Assembly: GCA_019925795.1 (NCBI GenBank)
Contig: CM034315.1
Coordinates: 31,812,446 to 31,876,445 of the forward strand
From: Dendrobium chrysotoxum
Lineage: Eukaryota > Streptophyta > Magnoliopsida > Asparagales > Orchidaceae
Direction of reading: 5' to 3'
DNA length: 64,000 nucleotides
Below the pieces are notes generated by a model that saw only the letters and a program-made list of their open reading frames with translations, did no database searches and had not been told where the DNA came from. A program made the position numbers and the translations under genes. Every line of letters starts with the position of its first letter. Position 1 is the first letter of the stretch. Below are positions 1 to 9,895 of this stretch, one piece after another.

Positions 1-2937
1 TTAGGATCTACCCAAATCTTAGATCAATCTAAATCAAATCCATATTTCAAATCAAAATTTAAGGTTCAAAGGTCCTGTCCTAAAAACCTTTTCCAGTGAA
101 TTTTCAAACAATTCAAACCCTAGTCAAATAACCCCTAATTCATAATCTATCAATTGCATATTGATTAGGCATGTCTCTAGGGTCTTCCTCTATAAATTTG
201 AGCGCAATCTAGGGTCTCTAACCTCAAAAACTAAATTGAAACCTAAAGGCTATAAAACCTTCAAATATTTATGGCCCATGCCACTAGACCCTCCACCTAG
301 TGGATTTTGAGCTTAGATCCATCTGAAAACCCATGTGATCATATCTAGACCCTTGATTATCATATGTTTAACATTAAATTATATTTTGGTGGACTCAATT
401 TGACCCCCTATTGACCAGGGGTCAAAATAACCAAAATGCCCCTTAAGGGCAATTTTGGAGTTTTCGTAAAATTCCAATATAATATTTTTAAACAAAACCT
501 AGGAATCTCCTCCAATGCATCCTAAATATCATTAGGAGTGCATTAGACCAAAACCCTAGCTCTTGGTCAACCTGGTTGACCAAGTCAACTTAGGTTGACC
601 AAATAATCCTTTAGGGGTTAAATGAGCCAAATCAAATCATTTGAACCCTTAAATTCATTCGAAAATATATCCCAATCATTCTCCAAATATTTCCAAATTT
701 TATTTTGGATTAAACCCTAGCTAGCTTGACTAAATCACCAAGTCAAACTTGCCAAAATTTAGTCAGACCTCTTTCCATACACACATATACATCCAAATCT
801 TGAGTCCTTAATCTCAAGCCATATTTAAATTAATCAAACCAGCTCATAAAACTTTCTCCCATGCCACGTAAGCATATTTACTAGTTTGACAAGTCAAAGT
901 AGTCAACTAAGTGAAATTTGCATGCTTAGATGGCTTTGCCACCTTCGCAAAGCTTAGTCCCCTCTAAACCAAAGCTATCCATGTATTTTGGTGGATGAGG
1001 GGATTACTTGGCATCTTCTCAAAGCTTCCATATCACTCATACTAAGCCTATACAATCATTATATGTTAGGTAGGGTGGCTAATCCAACTCAAAGCTTTGG
1101 ATTTATCCATTCCCTTCCAAAATCTTTAGTTCCAGCAGCCCCCAACCCATTCCAAGGATAACACAACCTCTCCGACAATTTCTAACACTCTCCAAACCTT
1201 TCCCCATCTTTTCCCAAGCTCAAAAACCTTATTTTGAGAAGAGAGAGAGAGAGAGAGAGAAATAGAGAGAAATGATAATTACTATAGCAGAATTTGATCC
1301 AGCCATCAAAAGTTCTTGGACGCTTGAAGGAAGTTATATAGGATTCAAATACCTTTCCAACAAGTCTAAGAACATCAAAATCTGATATCTGGATTATAGG
1401 TTATCTTTACTTTAAGTTATATGATCAAACCTTGATTTATCCCAAATCTCAAAGCATGGAGCCTTGAAATTCCATGGGTTGAAAGATTAGGGTATCAAGA
1501 TCCTAAGTTTCAAATTTCATCAAATTTGGATGGTTGGATTGAACGTTAGGGGAAATTGAAATTTTAGTTCATTTTGAACTGCATGATAGGATGGTCCTGA
1601 TCGTGCCACGTCACGCGTGCCACAGTTCTGCTCAAATTGAATAAAAAAATTTAATTAAATGCCCAGAACTTCAAAAATTTATAGAAAATCCAATTTTTCA
1701 CCAAATTTAGTGCTCTTGGGCTCATTGGAAAGGCCTTGAGCCGTGCTATTTACTAAAATTAAAATTCAAGTGTTTTAATGACCGTATTGGGATTTATGTC
1801 AGATTGTTTGAAATCCATTCTTAGCAACTTTCTCCCAATCCAGTCGTCAAATTATTCCCAAATTTTGGTGAAATGTTTATGGACATCTTAGGAATTCCCT
1901 ATAACTTTCTTAGGATTAAATGTCGAGTGGCTTTATGTGATGTAAATTTTCAAAGTAATGGGTCTAAATTAGACCCAAAACTTTAGAAATTCATAACTCT
2001 TCAAATCCTTAGAATTAAGCTGCATAATTTCTGTGATGTGCTTGCATATGTACCAGGGTTGGATTACTAAAGTTTCAAACTCATTTGAACATTAGAGACA
2101 CCTAAGAAAAATAATTAATGAAATGGTCTAGCCAAATTAGAAAAATTCTAGAAAATTGTGCACACACCCAATAGGGGTGAAAATTTAGAACTTTAAGCTT
2201 AGTCACAATTTACAACTTAAGTCCAAATTTCACTAGATTTGGAGGCCATTAAGCCAAAAAATTAAACTAATCAAAATTTAGGCCTTTTTAAGACTCAAAA
2301 ACTTCAACAAAATGTAATAAATCAAAATAAAATCCAAAAATTACAAATAATTTATCAAAAGGACCAAAATTTACTCTTCTATCTAGGAAAAATAAAATCT
2401 CCATCACTGGACTTTTCATTAAACTTCAATTTAAAATTTAATAAAAAATAATAATTAATTAAATAAAATATTAAAAAATATTAAAAATCTCAAATAAATT
2501 CTAAACACCTAAAAAAATTCCCATGGGTCATCCATGGGCTTTGGAAGGGATTTCATGCAGTTTAAGATGAGTTTGGATCAAAACAATCAAAACCTCATTA
2601 ATTAACTAATTTAAAAAATTAAATAATTAACCAAACTTTAAAAAATTATAGTTAACTCATATTAAATTCAAAAATTTCAAATAATATATCAAATTACCCA
2701 GAATTCAATCCTTAATAAAAAAATTAAAATCTCTTTAATTTGAATTTAATTTTGAGTATAATTTAATTTTAAGAGAAAATTAATATTTAATGAATTTAAT
2801 TAATTAAAAATATTTTAAAAATCCAAAAAATTTTCCAAACACTTGAGAATCTTTCCTTAGGTCATTCCTTACTTTTAGAACTTATTTCAAGAAGTTTGGA
2901 ATTCATTTGGAGCAAAATCATAAAAAGGCCCTTAATT
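1..2937. repeat. Old noncoding repeat DNA, left flank
   Basis: AT-rich sequence with no reading frame I can support. The first ~900 bases resemble, in inverted orientation, 21540-22400: both have the phrase TTCAAATATTTAT followed by CCCATGCCACT, then a cluster of GGTTGACC/GGTCAACC motifs (about 565-600 here). The rest (900-2937) is A/T-rich and I recognise nothing in it apart from a short GA microsatellite. It is probably part of an old LTR element, and continues at 9896 beyond the younger gypsy-type insertion. The family assignment is open. Confidence 0.4.
1241..1260. repeat. (GA)10 microsatellite
   Basis: Twenty bases of uninterrupted GA, preceded by GAGAA and followed by AATAGAGAGAAATG. 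Simple sequence repeat with no other meaning visible. Confidence 0.95.
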
Positions 2938-2942
2938 AAACT
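2938..2942. repeat. Target site duplication, left copy (AAACT)
   Basis: The five bases AAACT lie directly before the TG of the 5' LTR, and the same five lie directly after the CA of the 3' LTR (9891-9895). Five bp is the usual gypsy integrase stagger. The perfect match shows that the two LTRs belong to one insertion. Confidence 0.95.
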
Positions 2943-3402
2943 TGATACGTCATCGGAAAATTATCTTGATCGGGCACGAATCTCGAGGAAAAACTCAAGT
3001 TGGAAACTTCAAAAATTATTTTGGAGACCATTTAAACTCCGATTTCAGCAAACTTATAGTCGAACTGAGCGTCTCGGAAATACAAATCCAACGACACCAA
3101 ATTCGACTCAATCCGAGCCCAAGTGAGTCCAAATCAAGTACCCGAAGCGTTGTTGGAAGCATCAAACAGCTATTTGAGTTACCAAACAGTCTCCGATTTT
3201 GGCGAGCTTATAGTCGAATCGAGCGGCTCGACGAGACGAATCCAACGAGCCCAAGATCCTAGAATTCTGATATCACTAAGACCTTCAAATGCTTGATAAA
3301 CGGTTCACGATCAAGGGATTCAATATCGGCCGTTCATCCGGATCACTCCCTATTTGCCCATGATCCCTCACATATTTACGGGCTATGCCACTCCAGAAAA
3401 AC

Positions 3403-3410
3403 TATAAATA
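3403..3410 (+). promoter_or_regulatory. LTR TATA box
   Basis: TATAAATA in the context AAAACTATAAATAGCCCC, a classical plant TATA box that marks the U3 end. It is conserved at 9300-9307 in the 3' LTR, and a related TATA sits at the same place in the decayed family members (TTATAAATAGG at 42301; ATAAATAA near 25523). The transcript would start roughly 30 bases downstream, near CTTAAGAGGGG. Confidence 0.75.
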
Positions 3411-3502
3411 GCCCCTCATTTCTCTTAAGAGGGGACCCAAGCGAAGAAGCCAAGAAGAGAAGAAGAGAAGAGAAGACTAGGAGGGAACAGCTCCTCCTCG
3501 AC

Positions 3503-3606
3503 CACCGCCGGAACACCGCCGGAACTCCGCCGGAACACCGCCGGAACTCCGCCGGAACACCGCCGGAACTCCACCGGAACACTGCCAGAACACCACCGAA
3601 GCACCA
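3503..3606 (+). repeat. 11-bp GC-rich minisatellite in the 5' LTR
   Basis: About nine units of GCCGGAACACC / GCCGGAACTCC. The matching tract in the 3' LTR (9401-9482) is 22 bp, i.e. two units, shorter. Because 11 is not a multiple of 3 and the units lack stops, the tract gives several overlapping spurious antisense reading frames, which I do not annotate as genes. Confidence 0.9.
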
Positions 3607-4018
3607 CCAGGCGCCCCAGGGACGCCGGAGCTCTGCCCGACACGGGAGCAACGTCGAAATTCTGCCCGACGCCGGAATTCTGCCCAACGCCCGAGTGACG
3701 CCGGACTTCTTTCCAAGTGACGCCGGAATTCTGCCGGACACTCAAGTGACATCGGAACTCTGCTTGTCCTTGTAACTGATACTCATTGTAATCTGATCGT
3801 CCTGAATTTAAAGGACGGATCAGCCTCGTGTACTTCAAACGACACTAGTGGAACTCTTTCAACTGGGCGTGGCCCCGTGATTTTTTCCCTTTCCAGGATT
3901 TTCCACGTAAAAATCCTGGTGTTACTATTTCGATTCTGTTTGTGTGCTGAATATACGTACAACGCTGAGACGGAAATATTAAACTCTATCGCCGCGTATA
4001 TTTGAGTCCGCAACAGTT

Positions 4019-4036
4019 TGGCGCCGTCTGTGGGAA
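4019..4036 (+). other. Primer binding site
   Basis: TGGCGCCGTCTGTGGGAA, three bases after the LTR end. TGGCGCCG... is the primer-site form usual in Tat/Ogre/Athila-type gypsy elements, and unlike the TGGTATC initiator-Met site of the copia elements elsewhere in this window. The exact tRNA donor was not determined. Confidence 0.85.
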
Positions 4037-4066
4037 TCGAATCCCACTATCCTAAGCACCACTTTG

Positions 4067-5650
4067 ATGGCCAACAGGCGTAGCAATCGCATCTTGGGAG
4101 CCTCCCGCTCCAATTCACATCAATCTCGGGATCAGTCTATGAATCATAGACCCCAAGTATCCGCCTCCTTTCATGCTGGGGGGCAAGACGCTATGGGAGA
4201 AGGAATTTCAGGACCGTCCATTGAAGACCGCATCAGGAAGATGGAGGAGTCTCAGAACGAGATCCTACAACTCCTGCGAGAGACTCGACAACCGGCACTA
4301 GCACCACAGGAACTAGCACCACTGGAGGAGGTTCTTCTCCCTCGAGATCCACCACGTGTTGAAGCTGTTCAAATCGGACATCTTCAAGATGAGATTCTTC
4401 TTCCTCCACTCAGGAGGTGTTCGCAGTCGCATCAAGATAATGAACTGGCTGATACAGCAAGTTCTACCCATCCTTCGCACACAGGTCGGCAACCTCGTAT
4501 TCCTTTGGACCTCCCCGAAGAGTTAGCCCGACCACATATTGTTGAGCTCCCTCGTAATGCCCTTCGCCACGAACTGCGACGATTGGTCCGAGAAGAGTTC
4601 CCTACAGGAGGCATAAGGCAACCCCTTCGTCAGTGGGACTTGCAGGAGTCGTCACCCTTGACAGAAGCTATTCTTCAACACGCTATTCCGGCAGGATTTA
4701 AACTACCAAGCATCGATTCCTACGACGGGACATCCGACCCGTACGAGCACATCGATCATTACAGAACCATCATGCATATCCAGCGAGCTTCGGATGCCCT
4801 CATATGTCAGGTTTTTCCTACTACACTTAAAGGACAGGCGCGAACATGGTTCTATTCTCTTCCATCTGGAACGATCCCTTCATTCGTCAAATTGGCCAAA
4901 GCCTTCGTTGAACAGTTTGTAGCCAATTGAAGAATTGCTAAAGATTCTTCCCACCTCTCCGGGATTCGTCAAAACGAGGGAGAATCGTTAAAAGAGTACT
5001 TTCAGCGATTTTCCACCGAGGCACGACAGATTCCAGGACTAAACCCAGAATTGCTCCGAGGGGTCTTCCTTGGAGGCCTTCGTCCTGGTCCTTTCTATTC
5101 GGCACTTATGCGCGACACGGTTCATTCATACGCCGACCTGATTCATCGTGTGGAGGCACAAATCTCCGCAGATGAAGCCATAAATGCTCACAGAAAGCAG
5201 TTCGAGCAGACAAATGGGAAGCGCAAAGGTGCTCCTGGGATGGATAATTCTTCCTTACAACGGAAAAAGCAAGGGAATAGCAATATACCTCCTAGGCCCC
5301 CATTACCACAACGAGAACCTCGGCAGGAGAAAGAGTACACTCCGCTCAACACATCTCGAGCAAATGTGTTAATGGCGATTCAAGATCAGGACAAAGTGAA
5401 ATGGCCGCATCCTTCGAAGCCAAATACAGGAAATCAAGATCAGTACTGTCACTTTCATCGTAGTCGTGGCCACACTACTGAAGCATGTTGGCAACTTAAG
5501 GATGAGATTGAAAGACTTATCCGCCAGGGCTATCTTCGACAGTTTATTGGGAACCCACCTACCCGAGAAGAAGCTCGCCCCACTGGGGGGCAAAATCAAC
5601 AACAAAGACAACCATTGAATAATATTCAAATGATTGGTGAGATTGAGTAA
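4067..5650 (+). pseudogene. gag: gag polyprotein, one in-frame stop
   Basis: Capsid/nucleocapsid protein of the gag-only element; it would build the virus-like particle in the cytoplasm that packages the element's RNA. The frame opens at the first ATG after the primer site (MANRRSNR...) and runs 528 codons to TAA at 5648-5650. It is broken once, by TGA at 4928-4930. Visible parts are a polar, Arg/Gln-rich N-terminal third; a retrotransposon gag core around residues 205-290 with the GQARTWFYSLPSGTI signature; a downstream Ser/Glu helix segment (GESLKEYFQRF); and a basic tail with a Cys/His motif, YCHFHRSRGHTTEAC, followed by WQLKDEIERLIRQGYL, typical of Tat/Ogre-lineage gag. No protease or pol frame follows. 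A near-intact gag without pol suggests selection on gag, or a very recent loss. Leaky reading of the single TGA is possible but unsupported. Confidence 0.88.
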
Positions 5651-6000
5651 TGCTGCAACTTGAACCTTTGTGTTAGTAATACTACTTGTCATGTGTCACC
5701 ATGTATCTCTTCTATGATCAGTAGGATGTCACTCTAATGTCCTTAGTATTTCTACCAAGTCAAATGATGTGGTTGTCCCTATATGTATCTCTTTTATTGT
5801 ACAAGGGAATTATTTTATTGTCTTACAGTAATATAATATGTTGTTCGTCCAGTTTTGATATTGTCTCTTTCTTTAAAAAAGAATATAAATGACAATGAAA
5901 AACTACTGACAAATATAGTCTCTTTATCCTTGATTCGAGAAATACACAATCTTTATTGTGTCTCAATCACTGGATGATCAATCCCAGGGGGATTCGATCT
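5651..6000 (+). other. Untranslated region after gag
   Basis: About 350 bases of AT-rich sequence between the gag stop and the first tandem array. It has no recognisable reading frame or domain, and is where protease and reverse transcriptase would lie in an autonomous relative. Confidence 0.6.
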
Positions 6001-6412
6001 GACCTCTTCCACACAGGTTAACGTCGTCGAGCAAAGGCTCCGACATACAACCTCGGATAGGTCTCACATCCTTGGTGGATTCTCTCGACCTCTTCCATAC
6101 AGGTTAACGTCGTCGAGCAAAGGCTCCGACATACAACCTCGGATAGGTCTCACATCCTTGGTGGATTCTCTCGACCTCTTCCATACAGGTTAACATCGTC
6201 AAGCAAAGGCTCCGACATACAACTTCGGATAGGTCTCACATCCTTGGTGGATTCTCTCGACCTCTTCCATAAAGGTTAACGTCGTCGAGAAGGGCTCTGA
6301 CATACAACCTCGAATAGGTCTCACATCCTTGGTGGATTACCTCGACCACTCCTATACAGGTTAACGTCATTGAGCAGGGCTCTGACATACAACCTCATAT
6401 AGGTCAAATGTC
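6001..6412 (+). repeat. 86-bp tandem array (about 5 copies)
   Basis: Copies begin with GACCTCTTCC at 6001, 6087, 6173, 6259 and, as a variant, 6344. Each contains CAGGTTAACGTCGTCGAGCA and ends near CACATCCTTGGTGGATTCTC. The first three copies are almost identical; copies four and five are more diverged, and a very decayed sixth unit may follow to about 6535. It lies in the 3' untranslated part of the gag-only element. Confidence 0.93.
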
Positions 6413-7130
6413 ATTGGATGATGTCTTGTATCCCAATCATTGGAAGATCATTCTTGGGGAGATTTAATCTAACATCTTCCCTTAACGTCATCAAGCAAGG
6501 GCTTTGACTTACAGTCTCAGATATGTCAAACATCCTAAAAGGATGTCTCTCACATTCGTTCAAACTAATAATACATCAAAAGCACAAAGCATGTCTTACA
6601 GATGCAATAACAATTCAGGTCTCTCTAGGGGACAAATCCTCATTTCATATACAATATCATTGGAGTTACATAAATTCAGATTCAAATATACATTTCTTCT
6701 CACCAGAAGTTGAATCAAAAGGTACACTAGCGATACTCATACAAGCTAGTATCATCCAGCAACAAGTAACTTTAACACAATCAAATATCCTTGGTGGATT
6801 TAAGTGACTTCTCCCTTACTGCACGCAAGCATCTCCTACAACTGCTCCTTTCAAGAAAGGACATAACTGGATCATCATCAGACCTCCACTCAGTTGACAG
6901 TGTTAGTATATTGCCAGAATATTGGCATGTCACACTACTTTGGCCTCTTGATTCAGTAATATCTGATGTTGGCACACTTCAGTATGGATGAATATTGCCT
7001 TAACACAATGTTACTGGACGCAGGCCATCATCTGCCCGTCGCCAGACCCTCGTCGAATTTCTACCCAACATCGTATTTCTGCCAGTTGCGTGACTTGCCT
7101 CGGATATCTACCCGACGTTGTACTTATGCC

Positions 7131-7466
7131 CGTCGCGGGACATTCGTCGGACTTCTGCCGGACACCGAGCTTCCTCCCGTTGAAGGACTTCTGCCCGTTG
7201 CGGGACATTCGTCGGACTTCTGCCCGACACCAAGCTTCCTCCCGTTGAAGGATTTCTGCCCGTCACGGGACATTCATCGGACTCCTGCCCGATGCTGAGC
7301 TTCCTCCCGTTGAAGGACTTCTGCCAGTCGCGGGACATTCGTCGGACTCCTGCCCGACGCTGAGCTTCCTCCCGTTGAAGGACTTCTGCCCGTCGCGGGA
7401 CATTCGTCGGACTCCTGCCTGACGCTGAGCTTCCTCCCGTTGAAGGACTTCTGCCCATCGTGGGTC
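7131..7466 (+). repeat. 65-bp tandem array (5-6 copies) inside a wider degenerate array
   Basis: The phrase CGGGACATTCGTCGG recurs at 7136, 7201, 7266, 7331, 7396 and, changed to TGGG, at 7461: an exact 65-bp period. Flanking sequence from about 7021 to 7865 repeats a shorter core, CGTCGGACTTCTGCCCGAC, at irregular spacing. The same core occurs in the LTR near 3650-3745, so array and LTR share ancestry. Confidence 0.93.
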
Positions 7467-7935
7467 ATTCGTCGAACTTCTGCCTGACACCAGACTTCTG
7501 CCCGTCGTCAGAGTTCTACCCGACGATGTACTTCTACTTGTCGTCGGACCTCTGCCCGTCATCAGACTTTCATCGAACTTCTACCTGACGACGAGCTTCT
7601 TCCCATTGCTGGGTCTCTGCCCGTCGCCGGACTTTCGTTGGAATTTTGCCCAATATTTTCGTCAGACTTCTGCCAGACACCGTACTTCCACTCGACGCAG
7701 GACTTTTGCCAATCGCGGGACTTTCGTCAGACTTCTGTCTGACACCGAACTTCCTCCCGTTGAAAGACTTCTGTCAGTCGTGTGACTTTCATCGAACTTC
7801 TACCCGACGCCGGACTTATGCCCGTCGTCGGACCCTCATTGTACTTCTTCCCGACGCCTGACTTCCGACCATCTTCAGACTCCCTCCGACTAACATCTCA
7901 CCTCCACATGAAGGAATGAAAAAGAAAAGAAATTT

Positions 7936-8275
7936 CTAACTCCTGTACAAGAGGAGGGGCATTGTCTCAAGTAGGGAAAATCACCTACTGAATAACAACG
8001 GAATGCCTCAACTGTCAGAAAGCCAGAATGAGAGAAAAAAGAGGGAAAACCGCTAACTTCTGTGCAAAAGGAGGGGCGCCGAGTCAAGTAGGGAAAATCT
8101 CCTACTCAAAAATGGCGGAAGGCCTCAAAATGCCAGAAACTAGAGGGGAGAAGAGAGGAATACTCTAACTTCTGCGCAAAGGGAGGGGCGCCGAGTTAAG
8201 TAGGGAAAGTCACCTACTCAAAAACGGCGGAAAGCCTCAAAATGCCAAAAGCCAGAGGGAGAAAGGAAGAAGGGG
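7936..8275 (+). repeat. 112-117-bp tandem array (3 copies)
   Basis: Copies start CTAACTTCTG at 7936, 8053 and 8165. Each includes GGAGGGGCGCCGAGT, AAGTAGGGAAAATC and CCTACTCAAAAA, then a purine-rich stretch. The third copy runs into CTATTTATAG (about 8301). This is the third tandem array in a row in the same element, with no similarity to the other two. Confidence 0.88.
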
Positions 8276-8460
8276 CGAGTTTCTACTAGGCCCTGGGGGG
8301 TCTATTTATAGTTTTCTTTAAGGGGGGGAGGATTCCAAAATTCTATTAAATTCCCTGAAATTTTTCAAAATTTTCGGAATTTTTTGGGATTTTTTCGGAT
8401 TTTTAATCCCATGTGGGACCCACAATTTAAATTAAAAAAAAATATTTTTTTTTAAACCAA

Positions 8461-8590
8461 AACCGCGCCCGGCGCGGTTATAACCGCGCGGTTCCGCGCG
8501 TAGACGCGCGCGGACGCGCCGGTTGGCGCATGCACCGCCGCGGGCGGTGGCGGGCGGTGGCCGGCCGGCCAGCCGGCCGGTTCGGCTGCC
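8461..8590 (+). other. CpG-rich palindromic block
   Basis: A sharply GC-rich island of CCGG, GCGC and CGCG words in otherwise AT-rich DNA. It contains a perfect 18-bp palindrome at 8472-8489 (GCGCGGTTATAACCGCGC) and a CCGGCCGG tract at about 8560-8582. It lies 250-380 bases before the 3' LTR. Its CpG sites are intact, in keeping with the element's youth. Function unknown; an RNA structure or packaging role is only a guess. Confidence 0.8.
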
Positions 8591-8822
8591 TACGCGTTCC
8601 CGGGCTCCGATTTCGGGCCCGGACGGTCCAAATTCGACGTTTTTGGGGTCCCCGGACACGTTTTTCGACGTTCCGGACTCAATTTTGACACTTTCGGAGC
8701 TCAACGGGGCCTCTATGATCAAGTTCGAGCAAACATTTAATTTTTGGAACGTAAATTTTTGTGATTTTGCCAAAGTGAAAAGCCGACACATATAATTTTG
8801 GACTCCTGGAGCTTTGACGTCC

Positions 8823-8837
8823 AAAAATAGGGGGGCA
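8823..8837 (+). other. Polypurine tract
   Basis: AAAAATAGGGGGGCA, two to three bases before the TG of the 3' LTR: the priming site for plus-strand DNA synthesis. Position and composition are as expected for a gypsy element. Confidence 0.85.
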
Positions 8838-8839
8838 AC

Positions 8840-9890
8840 TGATACGTCATCGGAAAATTATCTTGATCGGGCACGAATCTCGAGGAAAAACTCAAGTTGG
8901 AAACTTCAAAAATTATTTTGGAGACCATTTAAACTCCGATTTCAGCAAACTTATAGTCGAACTGAGCGTCTCGGAAATACAAATCCAACGACACCAAATT
9001 CGACTCAATCCGAGCCCAAGTGAGTCCAAATCAAGTACCCGAAGCGCTGTTGGAAGCATCAAACAGCTATTTGAGTTACCAAACAGTCTCCGATTTTGGC
9101 GAGCTTATAGTCGAATCGAGCGGCTCGACGAGACGAATCCAACGAGCCCAAGATCCTAGAATTCTGATATCATTAAGACCTTCAAATGCTTGATAAACGG
9201 TTCACGATCAAGGGATTCAATATCGGCCGTTCATCCGGATCACTCCCTATTTGCCCCTGATCCCTCACATATTTACGGGCTATGCCACTCCAGAAAAACT
9301 ATAAATAGCCCCTCATTTCTCTTAAGAGGGGACCCAAGCGAAGAAGCCAAGAAGAGAAGAAGAGAAGAGAAGCCTAGGAGGGAACAGCTCCTCCTCGACC
9401 ACCGCCGGAACTCCGCCGGAACACCGCCGGAACACCACCGGAACTCCACCGGAACACCGCCAGAACACCACCGAAGCACCACCAGGCGCCCCAGGGACGC
9501 CGGAGCTCTGCCCGACACGGGAGCAACGTCGGAATTCTGCCCGACGCCGGAATTCTGCCCAACGCCCGAGTGACGCCGGACTTCTTTCCAAGTGACGCCG
9601 GAATTCTACCGGACACTCAAGTGACATCGGAACTCTGCTTGTCCTTGTAACTGATACTCATTGTAATCTGATCGTCCTGAATTTAAAGGACGGATCAGCC
9701 TCGTGTACTTCAAATGACACTAGTGGAACTCTTTCAACTGGGCGTGGCCCCGTGATTTTTTCCCTTTCCAGGATTTTCCACGTAAAAATCCTGGTGTTAC
9801 TATTTCGATTCTGTTTGTGTGCTGAATATACGTACAACGCTGAGACGGAAATATTAAACTCTATCGCCGCGTATATTTGAGTCCGCAACA
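8840..9890 (+). repeat. 3' LTR of the gag-only gypsy element
   Basis: 1051 bp, TGATACGTCATCGG to GTCCGCAACA, followed by AAACT (9891-9895). The TATA box is at 9300-9307 and the shortened 11-bp minisatellite at 9401-9482. By eye it is over 99 % identical to the 5' LTR outside the minisatellite. Confidence 0.95.
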
Positions 9891-9895
9891 AAACT
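9891..9895. repeat. Target site duplication, right copy (AAACT)
   Basis: Perfect match to 2938-2942 and directly next to the 3' LTR end. Confidence 0.95.

Larger units (their letters stand above)
2943..4015 (+). repeat. 5' LTR of the gag-only gypsy element
   Basis: Starts TGATACGTCATCGG and ends GTCCGCAACA, 1073 bp. It carries a TATA box (3403-3410), then a hairpin-like CTCTTAAGAG at about 3422, a GC-rich minisatellite, and further down copies of a CGGAATTCTGCCCGACGCC-type motif. It differs from the 3' LTR (1051 bp) by exactly two 11-bp minisatellite units and about eight point changes. Confidence 0.95.
2943..9890 (+). mobile_element. Young non-autonomous gypsy-type LTR element with gag only (TR-GAG-like)
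   Basis: A structurally complete 6.95-kb element: LTRs at 2943-4015 and 8840-9890, both TG...CA; AAACT on both sides; a primer site three bases after the 5' LTR; and a purine tract just before the 3' LTR. The 4.8-kb interior codes only for gag (4067-5650). I see no protease, reverse transcriptase, RNase H or integrase motif in any frame, so it must use enzymes from another element. By eye the LTRs differ by about eight substitutions outside a variable minisatellite, below 1 %, so insertion is recent compared with everything else here. The design matches the class called TR-GAG in plants; the Cys/His gag tail points to the Tat/Ogre side of Ty3/gypsy. Confidence 0.9.

Noticed and set aside
3376..3838. 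Several overlapping antisense open frames over the 5' LTR, with counterparts at 9273-9627
   Set aside because: They come from an 11-bp stop-free minisatellite and GC-rich LTR sequence; all frames are open, with no domain and no independent promoter evidence.
6001..6412. Regularly spaced repeats resembling a CRISPR-like layout
   Set aside because: Whole 86-bp units are repeated with no unique spacers, in a eukaryotic retroelement; it is a tandem array.
7011..7562. Four long antisense open frames with repeated peptide units
   Set aside because: The 65-bp repeat is not a multiple of 3 and lacks minus-strand stops in any frame, so the frames are by-products of the array.
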